From Asaia bogorensis (GTDB lineage Bacteria; Pseudomonadota; Alphaproteobacteria; Acetobacterales; Acetobacteraceae): a stretch of DNA of 64,000 nt. The translations under genes and the position numbers were made by a program. The DNA lies in assembly GCF_900465345.1 (NCBI RefSeq), contig NZ_UEGO01000033.1, positions 62,001 to 126,000 of the forward strand, written 5' to 3'. The notes beneath the pieces were generated by a model. The model did no database searches. It was not told the origin of the DNA and saw only the letters and a list, made by a program, of their open reading frames with translations. Below, in pieces: positions 27,125 to 35,358 of this stretch. Each line of letters begins with the position of its first letter. Position 1 is the stretch's first letter.

Positions 27125-27958
27125 CTAGCGTTCTTGCATCGCATGTGCCCTGAACCGTGCAGGAGTCAGACCGAAACGTTGATTGAAGGCCTTGGCGAAG
27201 GCGCTCAATGAAGCATAGCCGCACCCTGCTGCGACATCGGTCACACGCTGCCCCTGCCCCAGTTGCAGGGCCGCATGAAACAGGCGCGTTTGGGTCATCC
27301 AGCTTTGCCAGCCCATTCCGGTTTCAGCCTGAAAATGGCGGCGAAAACTGCGCTCCGACATGGCAGCACAGGCGCAGATCCGGGTCATCGTGGCCGATGC
27401 CGGGTCAAGCAATGCCGCATCGACAGCCCGTATCAATCGTGGGTGTCTTGGCATGGGCAAGGCGAGCCCGGCGGCAGGCGCTGCCTTGATCCGCTCATGA
27501 CAGAGCAGGGCAAGGGTATCGAAGAAGCTCTGCGCGAGCACATCAGTGGATTGTGGTCCATCCGGCCAACGCAGCGCGTAGAACATCATCTCGGTCAAGA
27601 TCGGTGTCAGAGGAAATGTCGTCATCGCCTCGACCGCAGTCTGCGTATCGTCAGGCGCAAGAAAGAAGGACATGCCGTCATGATCACGGATCATGGTGCG
27701 ATGGCGCGTCCCGGCTGGAATCCACAAGGCGTGGCCAGCAGGCAGAAGATAGCGCCTGTCTGGCCCCTCTATCTGCGTGGTACCGGCACGGGCGCAGATG
27801 ATCTGGTGATAAGAATGCGCATGCCAGTCATAGAAAATCGCCTCGGTCGATTGCCTCAGGGCAAAGGATTTCTGCTGCGGCCTGTCGAGGCCTGCTTCGA
27901 CCAGAACGGCCGTGGTCTCCTTACTGCTCAGGATTTTCATCTGGCCGGTTCCCGTCAT
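27125..27958 (-). CDS. AraC-family transcriptional regulator
   Basis: About 277 residues. An N-terminal cupin-like sensor (FYDWHAHSYHQIICARAGTTQ, YLLPAGHALWIPAGTRHR) precedes a C-terminal double HTH (TRICACAAMSERSFRRHFQ and VTDVAAGCGYASLSAFAKAF, ending FGLTPARFR). This is the standard AraC/XylS DNA-binding pair. It is divergent from a methyltransferase gene. The frame opens at 28048, inside the methyltransferase, so a start at 27958 or 27940 is more plausible; neither has a strong ribosome site. The effector is unknown. Confidence 0.85.
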   Translation of the reverse strand: MTGTGQMKILSSKETTAVLVEAGLDRPQQKSFALRQSTEAIFYDWHAHSYHQIICARAGTTQIEGPDRRYLLPAGHALWIPAGTRHRTMIRDHDGMSFFLAPDDTQTAVEAMTTFPLTPILTEMMFYALRWPDGPQSTDVLAQSFFDTLALLCHERIKAAPAAGLALPMPRHPRLIRAVDAALLDPASATMTRICACAAMSERSFRRHFQAETGMGWQSWMTQTRLFHAALQLGQGQRVTDVAAGCGYASLSAFAKAFNQRFGLTPARFRAHAMQER

Positions 27959-28029
27959 TTTCTGGCCGAAGCGCGTTAGTCGGCCATTAGCGATCTTCCT
28001 ATCCTGTCCGGCAAGGAGAGGAAACCACC

Positions 28030-28827
28030 ATGTCTGTATTGCCCGCAACCGCGACCCCGAGCGGCACCCCTGACCCGCACAATGCCACCGTCATACGGCA
28101 ATTCACCCGATGGGCGGCCCCTTTCGCTGACCTCCCCATTCATGCCGAGGCGGAAAGCATGGCCCAGACCATGAAGGCCTGTGCGCCCGGCCCAGCCGTG
28201 AAGGCGCTGGATGTGGCCTGTGGGCCCGGCATCGTCAGCTGCGCGCTGGCAGAGGCAGGGGCCGAGGTAACCGGGTTGGATCTGACCCCCGCGATGATCG
28301 CACAGGCGAGCGCGCGTGCCGATCGGCTGGGCGTCGAAGCCTCTTTCCAGACCGGGAACGCGATGGCGCTGCCTTTTGAGGACGAACAATTCGATCTGGT
28401 GGTGACGCGTTACAGCTTCCATCACATGGAAACGCCGCAGACCTGCCTCGCAGAAATGATCCGTGTCTGTCGTCCCGGCGGTCGGATTGTCGTCATCGAT
28501 GCGACACCCGCTCCAGCCTGCCAGAGCCAATACGATCATGCCGAAAAGCTGCGTGACCCCTCGCACACAACGGCTCTTACGCTCAGTCAGATCATGAGAT
28601 TGGGTGAGGAGGCCGGGCTGCACCACGTGGAAACCAGCCGCTACCGTCTGGAATCCCGCCTGAACGATCAGGTTGCCGAAGTAGATCGCGAGGCTCTCGC
28701 GTCCTTTTTCATGCAGGAGATTGCGAGCGGTGAGAACAGTTCGGACATGGCACCACGTCAGACAGAAGGCGGCATTGTTTTCAGCTTTCCGATTTCCATC
28801 ATCGTCTGGAACCGCCCGAACGCCTGA
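28030..28827 (+). CDS. Class I SAM-dependent methyltransferase
   Basis: 265 residues. SAM-binding motif I is LDVACGPGIVSCALAE, followed by VTGLDLTPAMIAQA, the acidic loop GNAMALPFEDEQFDLVVTRYSFHHM, and CRPGGRIVVID. This resembles the UbiE/YcgJ methyltransferase group; the acceptor is unknown. AAGGAGAGGAAACCACC gives a strong ribosome site. The divergent AraC gene may regulate it, which would be the usual layout (inference). Confidence 0.85.
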   Translation: MSVLPATATPSGTPDPHNATVIRQFTRWAAPFADLPIHAEAESMAQTMKACAPGPAVKALDVACGPGIVSCALAEAGAEVTGLDLTPAMIAQASARADRLGVEASFQTGNAMALPFEDEQFDLVVTRYSFHHMETPQTCLAEMIRVCRPGGRIVVIDATPAPACQSQYDHAEKLRDPSHTTALTLSQIMRLGEEAGLHHVETSRYRLESRLNDQVAEVDREALASFFMQEIASGENSSDMAPRQTEGGIVFSFPISIIVWNRPNA

Positions 28828-29133
28828 GCCGGATGGCGATTGTCTTGTAACACGCGATCCGAATGGAAGCGCAGGAGACGTTCAATCAACAGGAGGATGC
28901 GATGCCGCCGCAGCCACGCTCATATGGCCTCAGCTGAGCGGCGCGGCGACGACGGGGCTGCACCCCCCAATAGATTTGAGAGGCATACCATCGGCGTTGA
29001 CTCTCTTGGCAGGGTAGGGTCGAGGGTTACACCCACAGAAAAGCTCTCATCCCTTCTTTTTGCCCTCAGCAATGCCCCTGCCGGACTGCGCACATGACCT
29101 TTCTCTCACGATCAGGCCGCGCGCGATCTCGCC
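28828..29133. other. Intergenic region with no supported gene
   Basis: 306 bases between the convergent methyltransferase and GAF-protein genes. An AGGAGG followed by ATG near 28900 opens a roughly 65-codon frame, but the spacing is zero and the composition is not protein-like. I see no terminator or RNA gene. Confidence 0.4.
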
Positions 29134-29595
29134 TTAGGCTTCGAGCAGGAGGGTAACAACGCGCTCCAACACAGCCTGCTCCGCATCGCCAAAACGCGCC
29201 TGCTCGGGGCTGTCGATGTCGAGTACGCCCAGCAATTCACCGTTTCTGACCAGAGGCAGAACAATCTCCGACGCTGATGCCGCATCGCATGCAATATGGC
29301 CGGGGAAGCTGTGGACATCATCGATACGCTGGATACTACGTTCGCTGGCAGCCTTGCCACATACCCCGCGCCCCAGCGCAATGCGGGTGCAGGCTACACG
29401 CCCTTGAAACGGCCCCAGAACCAGTTCACCCTTGCGCAGCAGATAGAACCCTGCCCAGTTGATGCGCGGGAGTGCCTCAAAGAGAACTGCTGCGATATTG
29501 GCCATATTCGCGATCATGTCGCTTTCGGCCGCTACCAGCCCCTCCACTGCCGAAAGGATATCATCTTGCGTCAGTCTGCTGTCAGGCGCGCTCAT
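29134..29595 (-). CDS. GAF-domain free methionine-(R)-sulfoxide reductase
   Basis: 153 residues, one GAF domain. The fRMsr signature is very clear: INWAGFYLLRKGELVLGPFQ, VACTRIALGRGVCGKAA, DVHSFPGHIACDAAS, SEIVLPLVRNGELLGVLDID. The three cysteines in ACTRI, GVCGK and HIACD are those used for catalysis and recycling in E. coli MsrC (YebR). It reduces free oxidised methionine in the cytoplasm. It lies on the same strand and 101 bases downstream of the TSUP gene, consistent with a link to oxidative or sulfur stress. Confidence 0.93.
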   Translation of the reverse strand: MSAPDSRLTQDDILSAVEGLVAAESDMIANMANIAAVLFEALPRINWAGFYLLRKGELVLGPFQGRVACTRIALGRGVCGKAASERSIQRIDDVHSFPGHIACDAASASEIVLPLVRNGELLGVLDIDSPEQARFGDAEQAVLERVVTLLLEA

Positions 29596-29696
29596 GGCGG
29601 TTCATCTTTCCGGACGTATCCTGAAGGCGCCACATAGCGCCTTCAGGTAGGGGCGAGGGTTTCTGAAGGCACGCATAGAACAAAATGCCTGCGCTT

Positions 29697-30497
29697 TCAG
29701 AGTGTGCGATAGGCGATATAGGCCGCCACGACAAAGATGAGGCCAGCGAAGAGAAGTTTCAACGTGGCACCGGACCCTTTGCCAAGGCGGCTGGCCAGTT
29801 TCGTCCCCAGCAGGCACCCGACAACACCCCCCATGATGAACCACAGGGCCAAAGGCCAGTCCACAAGGCCCGAAAGCGCATAGCTGACAGAGGTCGTCAC
29901 ACCAAAAGCCGCAACGGCCACAAGTGAGGTTCCCACGGCATTGAGGACAGGCATATGCGTAGCCGCCATCAGCGCCGGTACAATCAGGAACCCACCGCCG
30001 ATACCGAAAAATCCGGACAGCCCGCCTGTGCACAGGCCAAACAGGCCAACCTTCCAGACATTGTCGCGATTGCATGCCGCACCCGGTATGCCCTCGTCAT
30101 GACGGCCACGGATCATCGCGATCCCGACAAGCACCATGAGCCCTGCAAACAGCAACAGAAGTCGCTGTCCATCCATAGCCTTGCCAATCTGCGCCCCAAG
30201 CGCCGCGCCAAGCATCCCGGCAGGCGCGAAGAAACCGGCGCAGCGCCATTTGACCGTGTGCTCACGCGCATGGCTGAGCAGACCTGCCAGCGCGTTGATC
30301 GCGACAGCAAAAGCGCTCGTGCCAATCGCGATATGGGGGTTACGCACCCCCACAACATAGATCAGCAGCGGGACAGCCAGAATGGACCCGCCGCCACCGA
30401 TGAGTCCCAGAACCAGACCAACCAGACTCCCGCATGCCAGAGCAGGGACAGACGAGGCAGACATGAACGCGTCAGGCATGAACGGGGTCGACATCAT
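29697..30497 (-). CDS. TSUP (TauE/SafE) family sulfur-compound permease
   Basis: 266 residues with about eight membrane segments. Both internal repeats of the family are visible: GLVLGLIGGGGSILAVPLLIYVVG near the N-terminus and GGLSGFFGIGGGFLIVPALMA in the second half. TSUP proteins move sulfite, thiosulfate or sulfonates. It starts nine bases after the SQR-fusion stop and so belongs to the same operon as SQR and the MBL hydrolase; a sulfite or thiosulfate export role fits. Two adjacent ATGs (30497, 30494) are possible starts. Confidence 0.9.
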   Translation of the reverse strand: MMSTPFMPDAFMSASSVPALACGSLVGLVLGLIGGGGSILAVPLLIYVVGVRNPHIAIGTSAFAVAINALAGLLSHAREHTVKWRCAGFFAPAGMLGAALGAQIGKAMDGQRLLLLFAGLMVLVGIAMIRGRHDEGIPGAACNRDNVWKVGLFGLCTGGLSGFFGIGGGFLIVPALMAATHMPVLNAVGTSLVAVAAFGVTTSVSYALSGLVDWPLALWFIMGGVVGCLLGTKLASRLGKGSGATLKLLFAGLIFVVAAYIAYRTL

Positions 30498-30506
30498 TGG
30501 CTGAGA

Positions 30507-32108
30507 TCAGCCCTCGGTCTTGCGGGCTGGTCGCACCAGAAACTCGCGTCCCTTCAACATGAAATCCCAATACAGACGCGGCATGATCTTTTCCTTGAGA
30601 AACCAGGCCAGGCGTGTGGGCTTCTTGCCGTCAAGCAGCCAGGCCGGCAGGGTCGGGAGCAGCTTGCCGCCATACCCGAACTCGGCCAGCACAATCTTGC
30701 CGCGCTCAACCGTCAGCGGGCAGCCGCCATAACCGTCATACACAGCATCCGGCTTGCGCCCGGAAAGCTGGGCAATCAGGTTCTCAACCACCACAGGTGC
30801 CTGCTTGCGTGCAGCGGCAGCCGTCTTGGCATTGCTTGTGCCGGCCACGTCACCCACGGCGAAGACATTCGCATACTGCGTGTGCTGCATCGTATCCGGA
30901 TGAACCGACACAAAGCCATCAGCGCCAGCAAGCGGCGAGGAACGAATGACATCGGGCGCGGTCTGGGGGGGCACAACATGCAGCATGTCGAATGCGCGTT
31001 CGACACGCTCCGTGCCGGCTTCCGTGACGCGCTCGAAGGTTGCAACCTTACGCTCGCCATCGACCGCTACCAGTCGTGACTTGAGGTTGAGGTCAATGCT
31101 GTAGCCCTTGATGTAATCCATCAGGGCCGGTACGAAATCGGCCACACCAAACAGGCTGGGCGTCGCTGTATCGAACTCGACCTGCACACGACCCAGCACC
31201 CCACGACGACGCCAGGCATCGCAGGCGAGATACATGGCCTTTTGGGGCGCCCCTGCACATTTGATCGGCATGGGTGGCTGGGTGAACAGCGCCTTGCCCT
31301 CTTCGAGCTTGCTCACCAGCTCCCAGGTATAGGGGGCGAGATCGTAGCGATAATTCGACGTGACGCCATTCTTGCCCAGCGTCTCGGCCAGTCCTGGAAT
31401 AGCAGCCCAGTCGAGTTTGAGCCCGGTCGCCACAACAAGCGCCTCATAGGCAATCTGGGTCCCGTCGCCCAGCTCGATACGGTTCTGCTCCGGCAGGAAG
31501 GCCGTGACGGCCTGACGAATCCAGTTGGCGCGCGCCGGGATAAGCCCGACCTCGGAACGACGCGTCTGCTGCGCCGTGAAGACACCCCCGCCCACGAGGG
31601 TCCAGCCCGGCTGATAGTAATGCTCGGTCGAGGGTTCCACGACAGCGACCAGCAACCCGGGCCGACGACGCAACAGGCTTGCCGCGCAGGCGAGACCACC
31701 CGCGCCACCGCCGACCACAACAACATCGAAACGCTGAGCGCCAGCGGGCTTTTCTTCCTTCTGGGTCGACGCCAGCTCATAAAGATCAGCCGCACGTCGG
31801 CCAGAGCGGCAATAGGCAAGAACCTTGCCCGTGTTCTCAGGCCCGGTCATCTCGGCAAGGGTCTGGCGCATGACCGAGACACTATGCGCATCGGGCGTGG
31901 CCCCCATACGCACCGGGATATAGGCAAAAGCCAGCCCGCATTTTTCCGCCGCCACACCCAGATCGGCCACGCCGGGCTGATCCTTCTCCTCACCATCGGG
32001 GCGGGTGCAGATAATGCCGCTGAAACCCTGCTCCTTGAGCGCGGGCAGATCTTCCACCCTGATCTGGGGCGATACGGCGAAATGGGCCGTCAGGAAACGA
32101 AGGGACAT
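30507..32108 (-). CDS. DUF442 phosphatase-like domain fused to sulfide:quinone reductase-like flavoprotein
   Basis: 533 residues. Residues 1 to about 120 form a DUF442/TIGR01244 domain with the Cys-Arg loop AYCRSGRRA. The rest is an FAD oxidoreductase: VVVVGGGAGGLACAASLLRR, VVATGLKLDW and VFAVGDVAGTSNAKTAA. SQR-type redox cysteines are visible in IKCAGAPQK and GYGGCPLT. Predicted reaction: sulfide oxidation to persulfide with quinone reduction at the inner membrane. The ATG at 32108 has GAGAGG seven bases upstream; the frame opens earlier at 32159 without support. It sits between an MBL hydrolase and a TSUP permease, forming a sulfide-detoxification operon. Confidence 0.92.
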   Translation of the reverse strand: MSLRFLTAHFAVSPQIRVEDLPALKEQGFSGIICTRPDGEEKDQPGVADLGVAAEKCGLAFAYIPVRMGATPDAHSVSVMRQTLAEMTGPENTGKVLAYCRSGRRAADLYELASTQKEEKPAGAQRFDVVVVGGGAGGLACAASLLRRRPGLLVAVVEPSTEHYYQPGWTLVGGGVFTAQQTRRSEVGLIPARANWIRQAVTAFLPEQNRIELGDGTQIAYEALVVATGLKLDWAAIPGLAETLGKNGVTSNYRYDLAPYTWELVSKLEEGKALFTQPPMPIKCAGAPQKAMYLACDAWRRRGVLGRVQVEFDTATPSLFGVADFVPALMDYIKGYSIDLNLKSRLVAVDGERKVATFERVTEAGTERVERAFDMLHVVPPQTAPDVIRSSPLAGADGFVSVHPDTMQHTQYANVFAVGDVAGTSNAKTAAAARKQAPVVVENLIAQLSGRKPDAVYDGYGGCPLTVERGKIVLAEFGYGGKLLPTLPAWLLDGKKPTRLAWFLKEKIMPRLYWDFMLKGREFLVRPARKTEG

Positions 32109-32243
32109 GAGCTTGCCTCTCTCTTCTCGGACTGTATTGCGGGCCGGGTCAATGCGCACCGGCTGGATGCTGCGTTCTGTAACGGGCGGGGTTCAACAAG
32201 GTGCTGTGCAGGCCATTCAGGCTGGATACCGCACAGCGTGCTC

Positions 32244-33170
32244 TCAAAGCGTGTCGAGCGGTATCTTGATATAACGCGTACCGTTCTCTTCCGGCTCCGG
32301 CAGACGCCCCCCGCGTATATTGATCTGGACCGAGGGCATAATGAGATTGGGCAGGCTCAAAGTCGCATCACGTTTCGTGCGCATCTCGACGAATTCGTCC
32401 TCGCTCACACCGTCATGAACGTGAAGGTTGCTGTCGCGCTGTGCTCCAATGGTGGTTTCCCAGGCAAACCAGTCACGTCCGGGTGCCTTGTAATCATGAC
32501 ACAGGAAAAGACGCGTCTCACGCGGCAGGGAAAGCAGGCGGCGAATGGAGCGATAGAGCTGCCTCGCATCGCCACCGGGGAAATCAGCACGGGCTGTCCC
32601 GAAATCGGGCATGAAGAGCGTATCACCGATAAAGGCGCAGTCACCGATCACGAACGCCATATCGGCAGGGGTATGCCCCGGCACATGCAACGCAATCGCC
32701 TCGATTTCACCAATTCTGAAACGCTCACCATCGCGGAACAGATGATCGAACTGCGAGCCATCCCGTGCAAAGCGTGTTCCGGCATTGAAGATCTTGCCGA
32801 ACACCTCCTGAACATGGGTGATTTCGGATCCTATGGCGAGCTTGCCTCCCAGCTGCTCCTGCAGCCACGGCGCTGCCGACAGGTGATCGGCATGGGCGTG
32901 GGTCTCAAGCTGCCATGTCACGGTCAGGGACTCAGCGCGGACATACTCAAGAATGGCCTGCGCGCTCAAAGACCCCGTTCGACCAGAAGCGGGGTCATAA
33001 TCAAGCACGCTGTCGATAATCGCCGCCTCGCGGGTGCGGGGATCGTGCACGACGTGCGAAGCAGTGAACGTTGTCTCGTCGAAGAAACTGCGTACCACCG
33101 GGCACGAAGATTGGCCCGCCCTGCTGGCCTCGATCTGGCTGGCTGCCTGGGCAATCGTTGCGTCATCCAT
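32244..33170 (-). CDS. MBL-fold hydrolase, persulfide dioxygenase/Blh-like
   Basis: 308 residues. The metal motif is ETHAHADHLS, with HVPGHTPADMAF, FIGDTLFMPDFGTARADFPGG and LFLCHDY as further ligands. GTARADFPGGDA matches the ETHE1/Blh branch, which oxidises glutathione persulfide to sulfite. It is the first gene of the operon with the SQR fusion and TSUP permease, which supports the pathway sulfide to persulfide to sulfite to export. GGAG lies before both a GTG (33173) and an ATG (33170); the ATG was preferred. An AT-rich inverted repeat lies just upstream. Confidence 0.92.
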   Translation of the reverse strand: MDDATIAQAASQIEASRAGQSSCPVVRSFFDETTFTASHVVHDPRTREAAIIDSVLDYDPASGRTGSLSAQAILEYVRAESLTVTWQLETHAHADHLSAAPWLQEQLGGKLAIGSEITHVQEVFGKIFNAGTRFARDGSQFDHLFRDGERFRIGEIEAIALHVPGHTPADMAFVIGDCAFIGDTLFMPDFGTARADFPGGDARQLYRSIRRLLSLPRETRLFLCHDYKAPGRDWFAWETTIGAQRDSNLHVHDGVSEDEFVEMRTKRDATLSLPNLIMPSVQINIRGGRLPEPEENGTRYIKIPLDTL

Positions 33171-33197
33171 CACGCGCGCTCCGCTGAACTGATCATG

Positions 33198-33241
33198 AAT
33201 TACATATTTCTTGAATATGATATTTCGCCGTTTATGTAATT
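33198..33241. promoter_or_regulatory. AT-rich inverted repeat between the MBL operon and the peroxiredoxin-ArsR genes
   Basis: AATTACATA (33198-33206) and TATGTAATT (33233-33241) are perfect nine-base arms, with an inner near-palindrome GAATATGATATTTC at about 33213-33226. It lies 28 bases before the MBL start and 92 bases before the peroxiredoxin gene. AT-rich dyads are typical targets of ArsR-family repressors, and an ArsR gene follows on the other strand. Binding is inferred only. Confidence 0.5.
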
Positions 33242-33332
33242 GTGATACTTGCTCTCGTCAAGGACCGCACGGCTACCCAACGTTAGATCGTGAATCGTCG
33301 ATGCCGATGCGTATTAACGGTGCAGGAGATGG

Positions 33333-33974
33333 ATGAAGATGGAAGAGCAGGCACAGATACCTGTACGTCTGGGCACACTCGCCCCCAATTTTCGTGCCCG
33401 CACGACCTTGGGTCTCCTGACACTAAGCGATTTCAGGGGACGATGGGTTGTGCTCTTCTCACACCCTGCCGATTTCACACCGGTCTGCACCAGTGAGTTC
33501 ATCGCCTTCGCGAAGGCCCAGCCGAAATTCGATCAGCTCGGTTGTCAGCTGATCGGTCTTTCTGTCGACTCATTGTCGTCCCATCTGGCCTGGATCAATG
33601 CCATCGGGCGCGATCTCGGCACCGAAATCAGATTCCCGGTGGTGGAGGATCCCTCCATGGCCATTGCGCGCGCGTACGGCATGCTCGATGCAACAGCTCA
33701 GGACAGCAGTACGGTGCGTTCGACCTACATCATCGACCCCGATGGGCGGATACAGGCCATCCTGGTTTATCCACTCTGTGTGGGTCGCTCGGTAAGCGAA
33801 ATTCTTCGCGCAGTAACAGCACTGCAGCGCGCCGCGCATGGCGATGCCCTGACGCCGGAGAACTGGCAGCCAGGGGGTGCCATCTTCCGCCCCCCCTCGC
33901 TCACCGTGGCGGAAATGAACGCGCCATGCGAGCAGCCCTGGTTTCACTGCCTGCAGAAAGATGACGGGCGATGA
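33333..33974 (+). CDS. Peroxiredoxin (Prx6-like)
   Basis: 213 residues. It has the peroxidatic motif VLFSHPADFTPVCTSEF with Thr and the reactive Cys, the conserved RATYIID-like strand here read as RSTYIIDPDGRIQAI, and the long C-terminal extension of the Prx6 group (PENWQPGGAIFRPP). It reduces peroxides, possibly persulfides or polysulfides, in the cytoplasm. GGAG lies four to five bases before the ATG. Its stop overlaps the ArsR start in ATGA, so the two are coupled. It is divergent from the sulfide operon. Confidence 0.92.
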   Translation: MKMEEQAQIPVRLGTLAPNFRARTTLGLLTLSDFRGRWVVLFSHPADFTPVCTSEFIAFAKAQPKFDQLGCQLIGLSVDSLSSHLAWINAIGRDLGTEIRFPVVEDPSMAIARAYGMLDATAQDSSTVRSTYIIDPDGRIQAILVYPLCVGRSVSEILRAVTALQRAAHGDALTPENWQPGGAIFRPPSLTVAEMNAPCEQPWFHCLQKDDGR

Positions 33975-34336
33975 AGGCCATGAACAGCCAGCATATGGCA
34001 CAACTTGTCGAGCGCCTTCGCCTTTATGGGCAGGCTCAGCGCCTGTCGATCCTGTCCGTCCTGAGCGAGGCTCCCTATACCGTGGCTGAAATCGAGGCCC
34101 GTACCGGGATTGGTCAGCCCGCCCTGTCGCAACAGCTGGGCGAATTGCGTCGCGCCGGTATCATCGCCTCCAGCCGCGCTGCCCGCGAGGTGATCTACGA
34201 TTTTGCCTCACCAGCAGAGCGCATTCGGACTGCAACCGTCCTCGGATTGCTTGAGGACAGGGAAACACCCTTGCTCGCTCCAGCTACCGCTGAACCGCCG
34301 CGCTATGGAGCTCATTTCGCGTCGATTTTGCCTTGA
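33971..34336 (+). CDS. ArsR/SmtB-family repressor without cysteines
   Basis: 121 residues. A winged HTH covers about 15-85: LRLYGQAQRLSILSVLSE, YTVAEIEARTGIGQPALSQQLGELRRAGII, then the wing SSRAAREVIYDFA. It has no Cys at all, so it cannot use the dithiol switch of BigR/SqrR that usually controls SQR-Blh operons. The C-terminal tail after residue 95 is variable. Translational coupling to the peroxiredoxin and the divergent sulfide operon suggest it controls both. What it senses is open. Confidence 0.88.
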   Translation: MKAMNSQHMAQLVERLRLYGQAQRLSILSVLSEAPYTVAEIEARTGIGQPALSQQLGELRRAGIIASSRAAREVIYDFASPAERIRTATVLGLLEDRETPLLAPATAEPPRYGAHFASILP

Positions 34337-34458
34337 ATGCCTCTCTGGTGACGTTGCAGGAGAGCGTCACAACACATCTTGCTTGCTGAGACAGTTTCGC
34401 GAATCTTCCAATCCTGATAACAGCCATTCGTATCTCATATGAAACGAATAGGCTCGAT

Positions 34459-35259
34459 ATGACCCCTTCCAAATCCGGTCGGAATTCCTTTGTCCGGGGC
34501 GGTTTTCTGCTCTGCCTTCTCGCTTCGTGCACCACGGCACCCACCCAGCCTCTCGATACCGCCCATCTGCCGGATGAGCGTCTGGCCCTTGCAACCCCGC
34601 CATCGGTCGGGCTGGCGTCGCAAGGTGATGACGACCGCATTTTCGCACGCACACGCGCCCTCAAGGACACGCCACGCTGGACACTCGCGCAAAGCGACGC
34701 CGATTTGCGCCCTGCCCCCTTCCTCAAGGGCTTTTCCTGCGCGGCAGGCTTTACGATCGACATCGCCAAGGCCCCGACCCTGGCGCGTATCCTCGACATG
34801 ATGGCCAAGGCCGAAAGCGGCAGAACGTCGGAAGAAAAGCATTACTGGAAGCGCAAGCGTCCCTTTATCGGCAATGATGCGCCCATCTGCGTTGCGCGTG
34901 ATGAGAGACTGGCGAAAAGCCCGTCTTACCCGTCGGGTCATACCATCGCCGGCTATTCCACAGCGCTTGTCCTCTCGGCACTTCTGCCGGAACGCAGCGC
35001 AGAACTGCTGCAACGTGGTCGTGTGATTGGAGAAAGCCGTATCATATGCGGCGTGCACTGGGCGTCGGATGTTGCTGCAGGCTATCAGGCAGCCGGGGCC
35101 TTTGCCGTTGCCACACTCGAAAATCCGGTCATACGCGCCCTTATGCCCAAAGCCCGAGAGGAGCTCGTTGCAATGAAAGCAAACGGCATTCTGCCGGATA
35201 AGCAACGCTGCGCAGTTGAGGCAGATGCCGCAGCCCATTCGCCCTTTACGGATGACTGA
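34459..35259 (+). CDS. Class A acid phosphatase (PAP2 superfamily), predicted lipoprotein
   Basis: 266 residues. A short basic N-region and the lipobox LLASC (Cys24) predict a lipid-anchored protein. The three phosphatase motifs are intact: K-x6-RP (Lys127 to Pro135, KHYWKRKRP), PSGH (158-161) and SR-x5-H-x3-D (Ser193 to Asp204, SRIICGVHWASD). This is the PhoN-type vanadate-sensitive acid phosphatase fold acting on phosphate monoesters outside the inner membrane. It stands alone. AGG lies about seven bases before the ATG, a modest ribosome site. Confidence 0.93.
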   Translation: MTPSKSGRNSFVRGGFLLCLLASCTTAPTQPLDTAHLPDERLALATPPSVGLASQGDDDRIFARTRALKDTPRWTLAQSDADLRPAPFLKGFSCAAGFTIDIAKAPTLARILDMMAKAESGRTSEEKHYWKRKRPFIGNDAPICVARDERLAKSPSYPSGHTIAGYSTALVLSALLPERSAELLQRGRVIGESRIICGVHWASDVAAGYQAAGAFAVATLENPVIRALMPKAREELVAMKANGILPDKQRCAVEADAAAHSPFTDD

Positions 35260-35358
35260 GCGCCGCACTCAGCGTGACGTATCCGTGCCCCTCATGCCAC
35301 GACACATACCCGGCCGCAAACCTGGGCGGCGCCATGCTGGCGCTGCCCTTCCTGCAAA

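Noticed and set aside
28895-29097. Short plus-strand frame after AGGAGG behind the methyltransferase gene
   Set aside because: The ribosome site abuts the ATG with no spacer, the peptide is arginine-rich and low in hydrophobic order, and nothing supports expression.
31242-33239. Plus-strand open frame of 665 codons
   Set aside because: Spans the antisense of two unrelated minus-strand genes and their gap. The SQR and MBL motifs on the other strand are decisive.
33971-34336. Calling the ArsR gene bigR/sqrR from its neighbours
   Set aside because: The protein contains no cysteine, so the defining dithiol sensor is absent.
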